From Phymatolithon calcareum (taxonomy: Eukaryota; Rhodophyta; Florideophyceae; Hapalidiales): a stretch of 64,000 bases of DNA. This document shows, one piece after another, positions 18,774 through 29,856 of the stretch; position 1 is the first letter of the stretch, and each line of letters starts with the position of its first letter. The notes under the pieces were generated by a model. It searched no databases and was not told the origin of the DNA. It saw nothing but the letters and a program-made list of their open reading frames with translations. The position numbers were made by a program, and so were the translations under genes. The stretch is taken from assembly GCA_977006965.1 (NCBI GenBank), contig OZ345353.1, positions 496,001 to 560,000 of the forward strand. Reading direction: 5' to 3'.

Positions 18774-19745
18774 TTAATGGCCACCTTCTGCAATATCCCG
18801 GTTGTATAGCTCAACTGCGCGAACCGGGTCGACTGGTACCCCATATGCGCCATCCTGTAGCAACTTTCCGAGATTGTATATTGCATCCACATCTCCACCT
18901 TTTGCAAACAAGAGGGAGTCCAAAACCTTGAGGTAAGCAGAGGGACGGGTCTTTCGATGCGTACCTCTACGAAATCAGGACACGAGAATTTTCACAGAAA
19001 AATCTTCCGGTTCACGCACGGCGGTAGTTTATATGTCACTGAGAATTCTCCGTACCAGAGCAGGGAAGTCGAAAAATACACCCTATTATTTCCAAGGTTT
19101 CCAACATTGAAATACATCCGACCTCTTTAAAACTACGGCCGGCAATGCCGCCATATCAAGACCATTATCAACCGCCCTTTTCTTCAACTGAGCTGCAAGA
19201 ACCGGGTTTGCCCGTACCCCGTTTGCGCCATCTTCTAGCAACCCTGCGAGATTGTACATTGCTTTCACATTGCCTTTTGCAATAGCCTGGTTGTACAGGT
19301 CAACTGCACGAACCGGGTTGGCCGGTACGCTACCTGCGCCATATTGTAGCAACCCTGCGAGATTGTTCATTGTCATCACATTGCCTTTTGTAATAGCCTG
19401 CTTGTATAGCTCAACTGCACGATCCGGGTTTGCCCGCACCCCATATGCACCGTGATGTAGCAACAATGCGAGATTATTCATTGCTATCACATGACCACCT
19501 TCATCAGCCCGTTGGCATAGCTTAACTGCGCGACCCGGTTTTGCCGATACACTAGCTGCGCCGTCTTCTAGCAACAATGCTAAATTGTACAGTGCTTTCA
19601 CATGGTCACCTTTTGCAATAGCCCGTTCTTATAGTTCAACTGCGCGAACCGGGTCTGCCGGTACCGCATCTGTGCCATACTGTAGCAACCGAGCGCGATC
19701 GTACATTGCATCCACATCTCCATCTTCTGCAGTGGGGGAGGTCAC
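18774..19745 (-). repeat. Six Sel1-like 37-residue coding repeats
   Basis: Units have a 37-codon (111-bp) period with the pattern A-x-x-N-L-A-x-L-L-x-x-G-A-x-x-V-x-A-x-P-x-R-A-V-x-L-Y-x-x-A-I-x-x-G. Clear units start near 19,735, 19,600, 19,489, 19,378, 19,267 and 18,895 on the minus strand. Their nucleotide similarity implies recent tandem growth within the gene. Confidence 0.8.
18899..19162 (-). other. 264-nt insertion or intron between Sel1 units 5 and 6
   Basis: Removing these bases joins AATG to GTGGAGAT and restores an uninterrupted Sel1 register (AVDNG then GDVDAIYNLG). The segment begins GT and ends AG. The donor GTCTTG is poor, so an inserted sequence is as likely as an intron. If unspliced, the frame would end at the stop just downstream of 19086. 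Confidence 0.45.
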
Positions 19746-20664
19746 GATTCGATCAATGTTGCTTTTCCACTTGTACAGCTTTTTGAGTTCTTCTTTAATG
19801 TCCTTGCTCCAGTCCATGTCGTTTGTTTTCACCCACTTTCGCTCATATCCAGCGATAGCTTTGCGCTGCATTGCCTTATCAGACGCTTTGCAATATGTTA
19901 TCAATTTTTTCAGCTCTTTCAAGTTATGCTCGTTAATTATGTTCTGCTCGCGGGCCTCATTAAACGCATCAAGCACATTTGCCGCATGGTCTTGATTAAT
20001 TCTGAACCGGGCGCGCAGCACAGACAGATCTTTCTTGAAGTATTGCGGGAGAAGGAAAAACGAGTCGTCCCGCGTGCGACCGAGAATCGTGGGGATATGA
20101 TGGGATGAGATACCATCTTCGCAAGTCCACGCACCCCAGACGAGTTCGGCAAGCCCGGCTGATGGTTCCACCACCGTAGTGACTTGGATAACCGAGAGTG
20201 GGGAAAACTCAAGCAGCACGGACACGAGCTCAAGCTCGCGAACGAGCGAGTTGTTTAGGATTCCTTCCTCCGCCTGCTCCAAGACGACAAAGCGGAACTT
20301 GATGTGAGAGTGAGGTCGTACCTTGAGGAACGCTTGCAGCTCGGCTACACACCATGGGCTGCGATGTGAACAGGAAGAGGGCGACTCCGCCAGGGCGCGT
20401 CTGCAGTACGGCATCGAAAACCACCGAATTGACTCTTCCCCCAGCCGTGCCCTTGAAGAATATTGACGGCTCCTCGCCTTGATTGCGTGCGAGAGTCCGC
20501 AGGGCTTTTTCTGTTTTTTCTGCGAGCTCACTCGTCATTAATCCAGGAAGAAGCTGATCGGAAGCGTGACAGCTGATGAAGAGGTCGACTCGAGTGTCCG
20601 GCTCCATCGTGAATGTGGGTTTCCGGGCTGAATCATTCAGGTCCTTAAGGACCCACACCCCCAT

Positions 20665-21514
20665 CTTAGATTTTCACTTTTATTTTTATGAGCTTGGGAA
20701 TGCGAGAACCTCATTGGACACTTTCTGTTATGGCAGTACATAATTGGCTAAGCAAAAAAGTCTTCGCGCCGTGGAAACTTTTTCTAGAAATCCTCAGCAG
20801 AGGGTTCCTTCGAAAATCGGAACAGCTCTTCTTCGCATTTCGAAAACTATTATAGAAAGCCAAGAATGTAGGTTATCCAAAAATCAAAAAAAATCAAAGA
20901 AAGGGGATGAAATAAGGAGTGTAGAGCACTTTTCGTAATTCTGATCTTGAAAAAGAATCGCCTACAAAGATGGACAATTATCTTGAAAAGGACTCGATGA
21001 ATTTCTTATTGCCTTGGTCAAAAGTTTCGAATGGTTGTAGACTAACACAGGAATACTGCAAATTTGGTAAAATCGAACGTCTAGGTGGCAAAAAAGTTCG
21101 CGCCGCGATACCAAAAGTTTTTTAAAATCGGCAAAGGAACAGGCGAAAAATATAGTAAAATTCACGTTGCGCTCCGACGAGAAGCTGAAATTGTTCGAAG
21201 GAAATACAGTAAGCATTTTTCTGTAATGATTGATTAGAGCCGAACATTGGAAACTTTTGCTGACTTCATATTTGAAAAGATTTCACTTGTTTCTACATAT
21301 TTTCTTGAAACTGGATGCAGTCCCGTCGGTGTGAACGATATAATTAAAATTTTCATCCAGTTTATGAGCATTGTTTCGGCCAGTGAGAGCGCTTCAAAGA
21401 TGGGGAAGTAGGTCCTTAAAATGCAGCTCAGGAGGCTTCCAAGGCTCTAATTAACCTGTGTACAGCTCATGGAGTATGATGGAGTATTCAATTTTTCGCA
21501 TATTGAATATATAT
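20665..21514. other. AT-rich intergenic, no gene seen
   Basis: This lies between TIR copy 1 and the first Mutator-like element. Only short accidental frames are present. The stretch from 20,870 to 20,930 is A-rich. Nothing recognisable. Confidence 0.45.
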
Positions 21515-21849
21515 GAGGAAATTCACTACATGGCCATCTCTAGCCATATCTACTTCTTATCCCTAGCCAAGCGTACTACCAAACCTCACAAGAGCCAAAA
21601 CTACTACTGATCCGTTTGTCAAAGCAATCTATGGGACAGTAAAATTTATTGCGCGCGCTAGTATCTACGCTTTAGATCCTCATGGCAAGCAATATCTCCG
21701 TCATCGCAGGCGGTAAGGTCGATAATCATGGACTGAGTCGCTTTGTCGACGTGTTTTCGTTTCGCCTCGACGACGATGTGGATACTGGATCTCCCGCATG
21801 TCTGCGAAAAGTGACCAGTGTTTCCACACGAAGACTAGTCACGGGGACC

Positions 21850-22200
21850 TCATTTCGGACGGCAAGTAGGGCCTCTTGCGCTTGCGGCCGGCTTAGCCGC
21901 AAGGTCAAACGGCACCAAATCATCCTGTACGAGCTGGTCTCCAGTGACTGCAACACGCGTGATGCTGCCCGCATGCTGCTTGGCCGACGTTCTCAACATC
22001 CATACGTCCCCGAACCAGTGCTCGTTCCACGGGTCGAGAGACATCCGATGCTGCACCAAGCGCCTAGAAGTGTACAAAAGTGCAGCGACAACGTGGATAC
22101 ATGGCCATTGGTGCTCTTCAAAGTGGCGGCAGGAACATGTAGCACGGTAATCGCTGCTAACTGTCATCTTGAACGGTGTCTCTTGCCCATCGACGTGTTG
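21850..22200 (-). pseudogene. SWIM zinc-finger remnant of a Mutator-type transposase
   Basis: The frame reads ETPFKMTVSSDY followed by the SWIM signature CSCRHFEEHQWPCIHVVAAL (C-x-C-x10-C-x-H). In Mutator-like transposases this motif lies C-terminal to the DDE domain. Here the catalytic part is absent, so the element could not transpose by itself. The following residues include WNEHWFGDVWML and DQLVQDDLVPFDL, which are repeated in the two other copies. Confidence 0.65.
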
Positions 22201-22386
22201 TGGGAGATCAAGATGTTGACAACGTCGCCACAGCTTTATCCGGCGTAGTCTCCCACCCGTAGCACGAGCTTCTTCTTTTCCATGATTTCGGAGTGGTTAC
22301 TGTGGGAGTGTTATGTGTTGAGCGTTGCAGATGAACACGACAGCGTACTCAAAGAGAGCCGTCATATTCGTAACAGATGAGTAGTA

Positions 22387-23882
22387 CAGCAGGTGCGGCT
22401 CAACATGAGACAGCCGTCCAATTGTGAGACAAAGAGATTATCTACAAAAAATAAGAGTGTTTCAAAAAAAGCGCCGTGTTCAGCCGATTCAAACAGGACA
22501 TGACCTCAATTCTGATAGGACTCGTGTCAATCCATATGACATCAGCTCATTTATGGAAGCCTCGAAGTACTCCCATGTTAGTTTACTACCCGTTGCCAAA
22601 GTTCGGCTCAAAGATTTTAATTTTTTGCTAATAATTCACGCATAGAAGCACGAACGGCTAGTAATTGCGCAACTTTCATTAATGCACTCTCAACGACTGC
22701 GCTGCAGTCGTTCGCCTCACGGTGACTGCGAACGACATCGAGAGCGACGAAGACGCCGCGAAATGGACGGCGGGAGAGTGCCTATGCGTATGCTGTAGAC
22801 CTTGTGATACAGCAGAAGCTCACAATTCGTGGTGCTGTTGACGAGACAACCAAAGTGAAATGCATCACTATCGACAAGGCTACTCTCCACCGCCGAGTGG
22901 CTGCCAAGCGCGTCGGGCTCATCGCTATTATCAGGAAAACAGGCAGGCGGCCTGTTTTATCCAGTGGGCAAGCGCAGGCGATTGCGAACACATGCAGGTA
23001 CTTCTCTGTTCGAGGTGTGCCTGTCATGAAAGAGGAAATCGCTATTCTAGTTCAGCAAGCGTATGGCTCATTACCGATGATAGCAGAGCGCTTTAGGAAC
23101 CTGGAGACGGTCATCGGCGCGGAGGAACTGAAAAAAAGCTCGAGGATAATGCAAGCCGTTACAGTCCGCCAGGGTTTTATTAACACGCAGTACGGTTGTC
23201 TCTTGACAAGTGCACAGGCTATGGAAGCTACACATGAGAAAGAACGTACAACTGTCGAGAAAAAACTCACGGCCGAGCAAAAGCGGGCCCTCAAAGAAAT
23301 TGAACAGCAAAAAAAGAATGACGAGAAAGGACGCATCAGAGACGGGCGCCAGACGCACTTGATTGCATTTCGAGCGGCGCATCTTGGCGTCTCAGTGGAG
23401 CGGGTGCGCGACCCGCGCAGCGTCAGGTTCGCCGAGGGCGATGCCACTGCCACGACGTGTTTCGTGGAAACAGGGGGAGTGGTGTGCATGGAAACGGGTG
23501 ATGCTGCGCGGTGCGCGATTGTGGACGGTGCAGTTATTGCGACGAGGGATGTCGCGCAGACGCGATGGTGGTGCATCTGATTGATGACGCTGCTCCGGCG
23601 GCGTGCTGACTTCGTGCTTTACAGTACAGTAGGTTTTGCGGCATTAATCAAAAAATAAATTGAATATTTTTGTCTCACAATTAGCCGCAAGACTCGCTGT
23701 GGTCGGCAAATGCTCTACAGAGGCTGTACGGTCAGCCGATAGGCCAATCATTGTTCTACGCTTTCATGCCCATCCGCGTACCTTAATGGTGCATCCTATC
23801 AAACGGTTTTTCATAGGTCTTCGCAGAACCTAATTTTCTGCTTAAATTTTACATTTTGTCCCATGTTTAGCCCCACCGACTG
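22387..23882 (+). mobile_element. pogo/Tc1-like element A, nested in Mutator-like element A
   Basis: The 1496-bp element is flanked by TA on both sides (22385-22386 and 23883-23884). Its termini are inverted repeats of 26 bp that agree at 21 positions. The left one begins CAGCAGGTGCGGCTCAACAT, and the right one read inward begins CAGTCGGTGGGGCTAAACAT. Removing it together with one TA rebuilds the Mutator-like terminal repeat GAGTAGTAGGTTCGGCTAGG. TA duplication and CAGT-type ends are hallmarks of the pogo branch of Tc1/mariner. Confidence 0.8.
22804..23580 (+). pseudogene. Internally deleted pogo-like transposase
   Basis: The open frame has no ATG near its start (first codon listed is GTG). 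The N-terminal part reads TLHRRVAAKR...GRRPVLSSGQAQAIA...GVPVMKEEIAILVQQAYG, the pattern of the HTH/CENP-B type DNA-binding region. It then passes directly to a C-terminal block QGFINTQYGCLLTSAQAMEA and a charged helix ending near AFRAAHLGVSVERVRDPR. The DDE catalytic domain of about 200 residues expected between them is missing. The same C-terminal block (GFIDTSHGVNLTAPEAMDI) occurs in the element at 48.2-49.4 kb. It is therefore a non-autonomous derivative whose former autonomous partner is not in this window. Confidence 0.6.
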
Positions 23883-23911
23883 TAGGTTCGGCTAGGGATG
23901 GCCATGTAGTG

Positions 23912-24707
23912 CCTACTACTCATCCATTACGAATACGACGGAGCTCTGTAAGCACGTTGTCGTATTTGTCTGCAAAGCTCAACTCACAGCTCTCTCGCAC
24001 TAATCACTCTGAAATCTTGGAAAAGGAGCTCGTGCTACAGGTGTGCGACTAGGCTGGATCAAGCTTTGACGGCGTTTTTAACATCGAGATCTCCCATAAC
24101 ACGTCGATAGGCAAGGCCCACATCGTGGCGAAGTGCAACAAGTGTTTGTTGCACTTTTGTACGCCTCTAGACGCTTGGTGCAGAATCGAGTGTCGTTCGA
24201 CCGGTGGAACAAGCACTAGTTCGGGGACGTATGGATACTGGAAACGCGGAGCAAGCAGCATGAGGGTAGCGTCACGCGTGTTGCAGTCACTGAAGACCAG
24301 TTAGTACGGGATGATTTGGTGCCGTATAACCTTGTTGCTAAGCCGGGTCGCAAGCGCAAGAAGCCCTACTAGCGGTCTGCAATGAGGGCCCGTCACTGGC
24401 CACTTTTCGCAGACATGCGGGAAACCCTACATCCACAACCTCATCGAGGCGAAACGAAAACACATGGACAAAGCGGCTCACTCCATGCTCATCGAACGTA
24501 CCACCTGCGATGACTGCGTGCTACTTGCGAGTAGTGCGCACAATGAATTTCACTGTCGCATACATTGCTTTGGGAAACGGATGAGTAGTAGTTTCGGCTA
24601 GGTTAGGCTATGATAGTATGCTTGACGAGGGGTGAGTAGTAGGATTGGCAATGGTTGGCCATGAAGTGAATTTTTCCCACTTTTGGTGGTCATGTAGTGA
24701 ATTCCTC
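23912..24707 (+). mobile_element. Mutator-like element B, inverted and decayed
   Basis: It starts with CCTACTACTCATCCATTACG, the complement of the subterminal box of element A, and ends at 24,707 with a terminal repeat GGTCATGTAGTGAATTCCTC. The internal part runs opposite to element A and repeats its SWIM-region sequence (GGGACGTATGGATACTGGAA, GTACGGGATGATTTGGTGCC) with many stops. Elements A and B together look like one large palindromic composite. Confidence 0.65.
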
Positions 24708-24832
24708 ATACATTTTCTTCATGATGATAATGCAACACTCCCATAATACCTGTATTGTGCAGCGCTCATACTGCCTACTCATTTGACAGCGAAATTTGCG
24801 CCTGCGAGAGCCGTACCGAGATCATTACTTGC
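24708..24832. other. Spacer between Mutator-like and copia elements
   Basis: Short AT-rich spacer with no feature recognised. Confidence 0.4.
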
Positions 24833-25085
24833 TGTTGTCCTCTTTTGAGGGGATTTTGCAGTGGTGCGTTTGAGCGTAAAACAAGAGAAACTCGGGAAAG
24901 AAAGTTTTCGTCCACCTTATCCCCTTTTTCGATGGCCCCTTCTTTTTTACTTCTTATGAGCTCCCCTCAACACAACGAACGAGGCTTGGCAGAGGTTTGT
25001 AACTTGGTTCACTACAGTAGAGAAAGAAACCTCCTGCTGAACTACCTTATGATGGAAAGACTGAAAATAAACAAAAATTCTAACA
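24833..25085 (-). repeat. Copia 1 LTR (3' LTR of the minus-strand element)
   Basis: On the plus strand it begins TGTTGTCCTCTTTTGAGGGG and ends GAAAATAAACAAAAATTCTA-ACA. Compared with the other LTR it carries an extra segment near its start and about 10-15% substitutions. Confidence 0.75.
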
Positions 25086-25372
25086 CGCCCGCTCAGTCTT
25101 TTCATCAAGACGTTCTTCCTTGCTGGTTCGTGTTCCTGAAATACCTAGATTAAGTCTTGACAGAGGCTTCATGAGAACGTCCGCTGCCATTCCTTCGCTC
25201 GAGACCTATAGTAACTTGATCAACCCCTTTTCAATGTATTCCCTTGTAAGATGATATACAACGTCATTGTTCTTGGACTTTATGGTAACCATCTTCTCTT
25301 TGGAAACCCCGATCGCGAACGTATTATTACATTAAATTTGTAAAGCGCCCTTCATCAATGTCTCTATTGTCT

Positions 25373-28300
25373 CTAGTAGCAAAACTTCGAATCGAAATCG
25401 CCTCTCGTTCTGCGCGTGCTTGTGCGATGTACTCTGCTTCCATGGTCGATGCAGCGACTACCGACTGCAACTGGTCCAAATTTAAAAACATACCCACTAG
25501 TTGACTTGCTTTTGGCCAAGTCACCAGCCCAATATGAATCCGAAAACCCCACGACATCACAGCCACCACAATAACTAAGACCCTTCTCAGAAGCCCCGGC
25601 CAGGTATCTCAGTATTGATTTTGCAACGCGCCAATGATCCATAACTGTTGCTGTGAAGATAGCGTGCCAGGAACGATACATGAAACGCAGTGTCCGGCCT
25701 GGTTTCAGTAGCTAAGTACATAGCTGACCCGATTAGCTCGCGGTACGGCACTTTCGGTAGAGTGGCATTCTCTGCTGTTTTGCTCATTTACAGATGTCTG
25801 ACAGATTCTGGTGACATTGGTATCGCATTGGGTTTGCATTCGCTCATGAAAAACCTTTGCAGGATAGTTTTAAGTGTACTTTTGCTGAGAAATGAGCAGC
25901 TTCCGTTTGGTGCGATCGCGAATAATGGCCATTCCTAGAAACATTCTGGCTTCCTGAAGGTCCCGAATTGAATATTCCTCTTTTAGCTCAGCCTTGATAT
26001 TGTCGATCACCTTCTTTTGCTTAGATAATATAAGTATGTTATCAACATGCACGAGAATAAAAGTTGGAACACGTTTCAGGAAACCAATGTAAAGACTGAG
26101 ATCGCACTCCGACTGCCGGAAACCCAAAGTTTTGCGTAAGCCTGTTAAGCCTCGAATTACAGACGCGAGATTCTTGGTTCAGTCCGTATACTGCTCTATG
26201 AAGCCTCTATGACTTGCCAATCCACCGCGCCGTGTCAAATTCTGCTTGCAATCTTTTCGGCAGGCGAAGAGGCTCCATGTTGATTTACTCATTTAATGTA
26301 TAGTTTAGGAATGCTGCTTTGATATCCACATGCTCTGACTCGTAGTTAAATTGAGCTGTAAGTTCCATGGGCAAGTCAAATGTTTCTGACCTCGTGACTG
26401 GAGAGAATACCTCCACAAAATCAATCCCTCGAATTTGCGATTATTCTTCTGCTACCAGCCGCGCACGGTACCTTACAAATTTTCCGGTCGCATCTCTTTT
26501 TACATCGAAAACCCATTTACAGCGAACATTATTTCGTCCCGTCAGTACTTCCATAATTTCGAACACTCCCATTTTAGCAAATGCGTTCATCTCCATTCGC
26601 ATTGCAAACATCCAGTAGTGAAGCTGTGGGCATAACATTGCCTCTTCGAGCGTACTTGGTATCGCAGTGTTCATGAGTACTCATTGACATCAATATCGCG
26701 AACATGTCAGCATCACGGTTTCCAGCGCGCGTATTAGATCCTCCAAATTCTTCCCGGCATCGAAGCTGTCGTTTGCCACTCCGTCGTTTGCTCCTCCGTA
26801 CAGTAGATTCCCCCGCCTCGGGAATGATAGGTCCCGGATCTATATTCGGATGAATGCCCTCAGGTTTGAATTGTTTTCCAGGCGCCCCCTCATCGCTACT
26901 GTTACCATGAGTACCGTTGTCGAAGTCTCTGCCATTTTCGTTGCTATTTTCGCTTTCATTCTCAGAAAACGTGGACTCTTCCGGCTCTCCAGCTTCAACA
27001 TTTGTACAACTCATAGTCTCAGAACCTTCTTCGAGATCCACGTCATTGGACTTATTAGGCACGAGCTCTTCGGTAAAATTGACGTCTCTTGAGATAAAAA
27101 CACGTCCCAGTTCTGGGACAAATATTCGATATGCATTGCCTGCGCTGTGGCCAATGTGAATTCCGCGAATGGTCTTCGAGTCAAATTTGTTTTTCACATA
27201 TGGTTTCCTCCGCAGATCATGAAGTCGGGGCCAAATATCCTAACATTTGAGACGTTGGGCTTTCGATGGTGGATGATTTCGAAAGGAGTAACATCACCAA
27301 AGTGTCGTGCTATACCTTTGTTGAGGACCAGATTTCGCACGTGGTTGACGGTGTGGACAGCTTCTGCGCAGAGAAAATTGTACTTTTCGTCATGAATTGC
27401 TTTTAGCTCAGTCATTATAATTCGTGCCCTTTCGAATATGATCCTGTTCAGTTTCTTCGCTTTCCCGTTCGATTCAGGCGACAACGCTGATGTCAATTCA
27501 TGTACAATCCCTTGATTAGCAAAGAAGTTTGTGGACCACATGCCACAAATTCTCCGCCCCTATCGCTGCGTACGCGGATGACGTTTGTGCTTGCCATTGC
27601 CTGTAATCGACGAATAACGTTCTCCAAGGCTGACGCGGAGTCCGACTTCTTTTTCAGGAAAGCAAACCATGAAGCACTGCTAGCCTCGTCGAGAAATGTT
27701 ACAATGTAGTTCCCGCCCCCGAGAGATTTCGGTGATATAGGACCTATCACATCCACGTGTAATAGCTCACCGACATCTTCCGCCTTCGTCTCGATCGGCT
27801 TTTGCCGTGTTGCAGTTGCCTTACCAGAACGGCACTCGTCTCAAATTTCATACTTACTCTTCTGCAAGCGAGGTTTATCAAGTCCGTGAACGACATTTTG
27901 ATCATGTTTGCAATTGTGTCACGCTTACGTGTTATAACCGTTTGTTAAGCAACGCTATGTTGGGGTTATTGCGAGATGTGTAATTCCATGGAATGTAACA
28001 TACGTGGAGTTATTAAGAACTTCCTTAATGCCTTTCGCCTCTGGGATGGTGCAAAGATTTGAATCCCGACAAGTACAATTTTGCCGTATTTCTTGACCAC
28101 GCCTTTAGTACTGTTTGGTACGAACTCAGTACTCAGCCCACCGCGCTGCATCCTCGGAACAGAGATGAGGTTGGAACGAATGTCAGGGACATAGGCAACA
28201 TTTTTTAGGTGTAGTACCTAAGTTCGGCCGGCAACAATACTTTTGAGCTTCACCGTCCCATATCCTCTGCAGCACAGACTGTCTCCATTTATTTTTGTAC

Positions 28301-29204
28301 ATATTGTATCATCATCTTTTTCATTCCGGATAATTCGAATCATATCGGTGGAACCGGATTCATTGTTGCACATATGCTTTGAAGTGCAACTGTCTATAAA
28401 CCACTGATCGGACTTTTTCAAACGCTTGTCCATTGTAGACGAGAATGCAATTTGTGCCTTTCCATCAGCAAGGTTACTTTATTTGATGCTGCTCCCTCGA
28501 CGACTTCCTTCAACAGGCATTTTAAGGAGCGGCTTGCAGTTCTCTGATTGCTGATTAAAGAAGCAATCTATTTTGAAGTGATCCAGCCTTTTACAATAAT
28601 AACACCGTATTTTCTATTTCGATACCGTTTTTCGAAGTCCAACAGCAACGAACGCTGTTCCTTTTTTCGCTCTGTTTGGTTCGGCCTGTTTTTGATCGAG
28701 TTTCTTCACCGTCACTTCCAGTTTTGTGATGTGCTGTTCGAATGAGAGACCATTACCGTCTTCTCAACTTGCTTCTGTGAGTATCGATCGAATAGAGTTG
28801 TATTCTTCAGGTAGACCTTCGAGAAGCACAAATACTTTGTCGAATTTCGAAAGTATGTACCCGCTTGCTGCGAGTTCATTTTCACTCGTAATTTCACTTG
28901 CGTTGTCCTGGATTGTTTTTGATTCCAGTTTCTTTATACTGAGCAGACGCCGGCGCACTGTCGTTTGGGTTGCCTCTGCTCTACTCATGTTCATGTCTTT
29001 TAATGTGTCCCAGACTTCTTCTGGAATTTCTTTCGACAGAACACTTGCGACATACTTGTTGTAGACATTTAGGATCATTTTTTCCATTTCCTGGTGGCTC
29101 TTTTGAATAAAATGTCGCTTTGCGGAGTCATCAGCATCATCATGTAGCACGGTTGTGCCGTCAACATATCCCCATAGGCCCTTATCTTCCAAAACAATTT
29201 GCAC
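25373..29204 (-). pseudogene. Copia 1 gag-pol polyprotein, frame-broken
   Basis: Blocks in coding order are as follows. A gag segment at 29,204-28,764 is followed near 28,560-28,606 by a CCHC knuckle (CYYCKRLDHFKIDC). A protease-like WFIDSCTSKHMC lies at about 28,400. Integrase spans 27,756-27,190 (MDVIGPISPKSLGGGNYIVTF, RSDRGGEFV, ESNGKAKKLNR). Reverse transcriptase starts near 26,674 (CKWVFDVKRDATGKFVRYRA), and an RNase H-like tail ends near 25,373. The RT catalytic box reads HVDN instead of YVDD, so one metal-binding Asp is lost. Several frameshifts and stops separate the blocks. The protein could not be made or work. Confidence 0.85.
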
Positions 29205-29267
29205 CTGTGTGCTTCATACCAGGTAGTTCGAACCAGTCATCTTTTCGATTGAATATCTCGTATACAT

Positions 29268-29279
29268 GGGCCCATAGCC
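29268..29279 (-). other. Copia 1 primer-binding site (initiator tRNA-Met, internal)
   Basis: The plus-strand bases GGGCCCATAGCC match GGGCCCATAACC of the anticodon arm of eukaryotic initiator tRNA-Met except for one G. Priming from an internal half-tRNA is the mechanism known for Drosophila copia. Confidence 0.6.
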
Positions 29280-29282
29280 TTT

Positions 29283-29522
29283 TGATGTCTTTTCAGGGGC
29301 TTTTGCAGTGGTTTAAACACGAGAAACTCGGAAAAGACAGGTTGTTGTCCACCGTATCCCCTTTTTCTGTGGTTCCTTCTTTTTTACTAATTATGAGCTC
29401 ACTTCAGCACAACAAACGAGGCTTGGCAGAGGTTTGTAACTTGGTTCACTGCAGTGGACAAAGAAAACTCCTGCTGAACTACCTTATGATGGAAAGACTG
29501 AAAATAAACACAAATTCTAACA
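29283..29522 (-). repeat. Copia 1 LTR (5' LTR of the minus-strand element)
   Basis: It begins TGATGTCTTTTCAGGGGC on the plus strand and ends in the shared ATTCTAACA. As the 5' LTR it should hold the element promoter. A primer-binding site lies three bases inside it, at 29,268-29,279. Confidence 0.75.
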
Positions 29523-29856
29523 TCTGTGCCTATTTCTAAATCCCGTCAACTTTGCACCGTTATTTTATGTCAAAAATTGTTGGCCCTCGGACGGCACTGA
29601 CAGCCAGTAAGAAAAATCAGGAAGGGATGTAACAAGTCTTGCATTGTTGCAGTCTAGACGTTTTAGCATTTTGACAGGAGGGATGAACTCTTTTGAAGTA
29701 TGCCATTCTCCTAACCATGGTGCCGGTTTCTTCACGATGCACAATTTTTACAGCTGTAGTATAGACAAGTGGCTCCGTGGCGGCGCTTTGCGCCTATGCA
29801 AAAGATAGAAAATGAAGAGTGTAAACTATGGAGAACTTAAACAAAAGATCTATTCC
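29523..29856. other. Spacer between copia 1 and the pyrimidine-rich region
   Basis: No gene, RNA or repeat recognised in these 330 bases. Confidence 0.4.

Larger units (their letters stand above)
18774..20664 (-). pseudogene. TIR-Sel1-repeat protein, disrupted copy 1
   Basis: The ATG at 20664 opens a TIR domain: DLFISCHASDQ, then PSIFFKG, then VALFLFTS. Compared with the intact copy at 49639-50682, 11 nt are missing near 20,361, just before the WCVAEL motif that holds the catalytic Glu of TIR NADases. The frame shifts there, and the rest continues in another frame. A conserved linker domain follows (ILGRTR...FFLLPQYF, NEAREQNIINEHN, AIAGYERKWV, SKDIKEELKKLY), then Sel1-like repeats. A TAA at 19631-19629 interrupts repeat 1, where other units have Tyr (TAC). 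Five repeats precede a 264-nt interruption, and a sixth ends at the stop 18774. TIR proteins cleave NAD or signal through TIR-TIR contacts. Sel1 repeats bind partners. Two separate lesions make this a pseudogene unless a sequence error is involved. Confidence 0.75.
21515..23911 (-). mobile_element. Mutator-like element A, split by a pogo insertion
   Basis: The left terminal repeat starts GAGGAAATTCACTACATGGC and carries the family's TAGCCAAGC...ACTACT box. The internal part (21,700-22,250) encodes a SWIM remnant on the minus strand. The right arm resumes at 23,883 (TAGGTTCGGCTAGGGATGGC) after a pogo-like element at 22,387-23,882 and stops at 23,911 inside the terminal repeat, where element B abuts it in inverted orientation. 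The related complete element at 46,606-47,645 confirms the arm order. No target duplication remains because the far end is lost. Confidence 0.7.
24833..29522 (-). mobile_element. Ty1/copia retrotransposon 1, inactive
   Basis: About 4.7 kb with two diverged LTRs (24,833-25,085 and 29,283-29,522). The coding order on the minus strand is gag, zinc knuckle, protease, integrase, reverse transcriptase, RNase H. Integrase before RT defines the copia type. The LTRs share long blocks such as CTGCTGAACTACCTTATGAT but differ by many substitutions and indels, so the insertion is old. I find no clear target-site duplication. Confidence 0.85.

Noticed and set aside
28060-28090. B-box-like GATTTGAATCCCGAC suggesting a tRNA gene
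   Set aside because: No A box, no acceptor stem and no cloverleaf can be built around it. It lies inside the copia 1 coding remnant.
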